Assembly (NCBI GenBank): GCA_003164475.1
Contig: PLTL01000360.1
Span: 1-5,070 of the forward strand
Length of the DNA: 5,070 nucleotides
Reading direction: 5' to 3'
Source: Candidatus Dormiibacterota bacterium
GTDB taxonomy: Bacteria > Chloroflexota > Dormibacteria > UBA8260 > Bog-877
Shown: one piece after another, positions 3,840 through 5,070 of the stretch
Numbering within the stretch: position 1 is the first letter of the stretch
How the letters are laid out: every line of letters starts with the position of its first letter
Notes under the pieces: model-generated
The model's input: the letters and a program-made list of their open reading frames with translations, nothing else
What the model was told of the DNA's origin: nothing
Database searches by the model: none
Made by a program: the position numbers and the translations under genes

Positions 3840-5070
3840 AGAGACCAGCAGCAGCGTTTGGCCTTGCGCCCGCTTCCGCACGGGCAAGGATCATTGCGGC
3901 CGATGTCGCGCCAGCGGGCTCGGGTCTGGGCGCGCACCTCGGCCATCAGCGGGCCCGGGTCGCGCCCACTCCCGGCGAGGTCGGCGAGGCGGCGCAGGAC
4001 AGGGTCAGCGTAGGCGAAGAACCGCTGCAGGCCCTCGCAGAGGTAGTTGAGCTCGGGGTCTCCATCCGCTGTCACGCCGAACCGATCCTTCGGGCAGCCG
4101 CCGTTGCATGCGGCGAGCCATGGGCAGGCCCGACACTGGGCGGGCAAGTGCTCGTGCTTGTCGGCCCCGAACTGAATCTGTGCGGGGGCGTCGGCCAGTG
4201 CGCCCAGGTGGACGGTCGCTACGTCACCGAGGCGGTGCGCTGGATCCACGAAGTGGTCGCAGGAGTAGACGGCGCCGTCGTGCTCGAGGACCAGCACCCG
4301 CCCGCACGTCGGCGCCATCACGCACAGGCCGGGCACCTGGCCGGCCCAGGCCCGAAGGGCCTCGCCGAAGAGCTGGACGACCACGGCACCGAGATCGTGG
4401 CCCACCCACTCGTCGAAGACAGCGCAGAGGAAGCGCCCGTAGGCCTCAGGCGAGACCGATTCGGGCGTGGGCCCCCCGTCCGGACCCCGGCGCACGATGG
4501 GCAGGAACTGAAGGAATGTGCCCCCCAGGTCGCGCAGGCCGCGGTAGGCGCCGAGCGGGTCCTGCGCCACGATCGCCGTGACTGTGCAGAGCAGGTCGGG
4601 CTGGATGCCGCGGCGCCGCAGCCGGTCGACCGCAGCGGCCACCTGGGCGTACGTGCGTTGACCGTTCCGATAGCGGCGGAAGGCGTCGTGGGTCAGCTCG
4701 GTGCCGTCGACGCTGAGGCCGACCTCGAAACGCTCCTCGGCGAGGAAGGCGCACCAGTCGTCATCGAGCAGGGTGCCGTTGGTCTGGAGGTTGTTCCAGC
4801 AGGTCCATCCCTCGGGGAGGTGGCGGCGCTGGAGTTGAACGGCCCGCCGGTAGAAGCCGAGCCCGGCCAGGGTGGGCTCTCCGCCGTGCCAGACGAAGTG
4901 AACCAGGGGCCCGGGGCTGGCCTCGATGTACTGCTGGACGTAGCTCTCGAGCAGGACGTCGGTCATGCGGAACCGGTGCGGTCGGGGGTAGAACCTCCGC
5001 GTATCGAGGTAGTAGCAGTAGCTGCAGGCGAGGTTGCAGATGGGGCCGACCGGCTTGGCCATGACCACGA
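3830..5070 (-). CDS. radical SAM/SPASM protein, anaerobic sulfatase-maturating enzyme type, with C-terminal SEC-C motif (5' end beyond window)
   Basis: Enzymes of this type use S-adenosylmethionine and iron-sulfur clusters to oxidise a Cys or Ser of a cytoplasmic sulfatase to formylglycine, without oxygen. Residues are counted from the in-frame GTG at 5068. The radical SAM cluster motif is Cys11-x3-Cys15-x2-Cys18, followed by WHGGEP (60-65), LQTNGTLL (94-101) and GLSVDG (117-122). The SPASM auxiliary-cluster pattern is complete: Cys255-x9-Gly265-x4-Cys270, then Cys312-x2-Cys315-x5-Cys321-x3-Cys325, then Cys344. Asp271 after Cys270 matches the proposed catalytic aspartate of clostridial anSME. 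GGCPKDRF and LNYLC are strongly anSME-like. The tail (389-407) is a SEC-C zinc motif, GRNDPCPCGSG...RCC, with Cys395, Cys397, Cys406 and Cys407. Family members usually have a few residues before VMAKP, so the real start probably lies past the right edge. No sulfatase is in the window, so the substrate is unproven. Confidence 0.9.
   Translation of the reverse strand, partial: VVMAKPVGPICNLACSYCYYLDTRRFYPRPHRFRMTDVLLESYVQQYIEASPGPLVHFVWHGGEPTLAGLGFYRRAVQLQRRHLPEGWTCWNNLQTNGTLLDDDWCAFLAEERFEVGLSVDGTELTHDAFRRYRNGQRTYAQVAAAVDRLRRRGIQPDLLCTVTAIVAQDPLGAYRGLRDLGGTFLQFLPIVRRGPDGGPTPESVSPEAYGRFLCAVFDEWVGHDLGAVVVQLFGEALRAWAGQVPGLCVMAPTCGRVLVLEHDGAVYSCDHFVDPAHRLGDVATVHLGALADAPAQIQFGADKHEHLPAQCRACPWLAACNGGCPKDRFGVTADGDPELNYLCEGLQRFFAYADPVLRRLADLAGSGRDPGPLMAEVRAQTRARWRDIGRNDPCPCGSGRKAKRCCWSLRP

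Noticed and set aside
3733..4050. GTG start with GGAGGG upstream at 3725-3730 on the plus strand
   Set aside because: The ribosome-site match is attractive, but the frame runs antisense into the conserved SEC-C and SPASM coding region and its product is basic low-complexity sequence.
1..5070. CRISPR array, insertion sequence, integrase or phage/defence genes
   Set aside because: No regularly spaced direct repeats, no transposase or integrase frame, and no duplicated tRNA 3' end that would mark an integrated element were seen.

Overview
The window reads as the chromosome of a high-GC bacterium, most likely an actinomycete (Actinomycetota). Supporting signs are the very GC-rich coding DNA with GC-rich third positions, a DipZ protein closely resembling the mycobacterial type, a Ser/Thr-rich 'secreted repeat' lipoprotein, and a tRNA gene whose 3' CCA is not encoded. 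I cannot fix the genus. An acidimicrobial or other non-Streptomyces lineage is possible, but that is a guess. Every recognised gene lies on the minus strand, so the text below runs right to left, in the direction of transcription.

Right end (3830-5070): a radical SAM/SPASM protein of the anaerobic sulfatase-maturating enzyme (anSME) type. All expected iron-sulfur cysteines are present and a zinc-binding SEC-C motif forms its C-terminus. Its true start probably lies just beyond the right edge. A terminator-like hairpin straddles its stop codon. A 328-base gap follows (3502-3829) with a few palindromes and no gene that I recognise. Next is tRNA-Leu with anticodon UAA (3419-3501), whose flanks carry a perfect 10-bp inverted repeat. 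Positions 2940-3418 contain no convincing gene but hold a run of strong GC-rich stem-loops. These may be an unrecognised structured RNA or a long structured dipZ leader.

Middle and left (321-2939): dipZ encodes a membrane thiol-disulfide transporter fused to an extracytoplasmic thioredoxin-like domain and a C-terminal sandwich domain. Downstream of it is a small COG4315-type lipoprotein gene with its own TTGACA-N17-TACGAC promoter in the 96-base gap. Both products work outside the membrane. The mature lipoprotein's only cysteines other than the lipidated one form a CxxxC pair, which makes it a plausible but unproven redox client of DipZ.

Left edge (1-320): after terminator-like hairpins comes the best promoter of the window (TTGACA-N17-TAGTGT, minus strand). 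It reads into a structured leader and a boxA-like antitermination sequence at 3-16. This is the layout of a ribosomal RNA operon leader, so 16S rRNA probably begins just beyond position 1.

The most unusual signals are non-coding: the leader-trailer inverted repeat around tRNA-Leu, the stem-loop cluster upstream of dipZ, and the putative rrn leader. No CRISPR array, insertion sequence, integrase or defence gene is visible.
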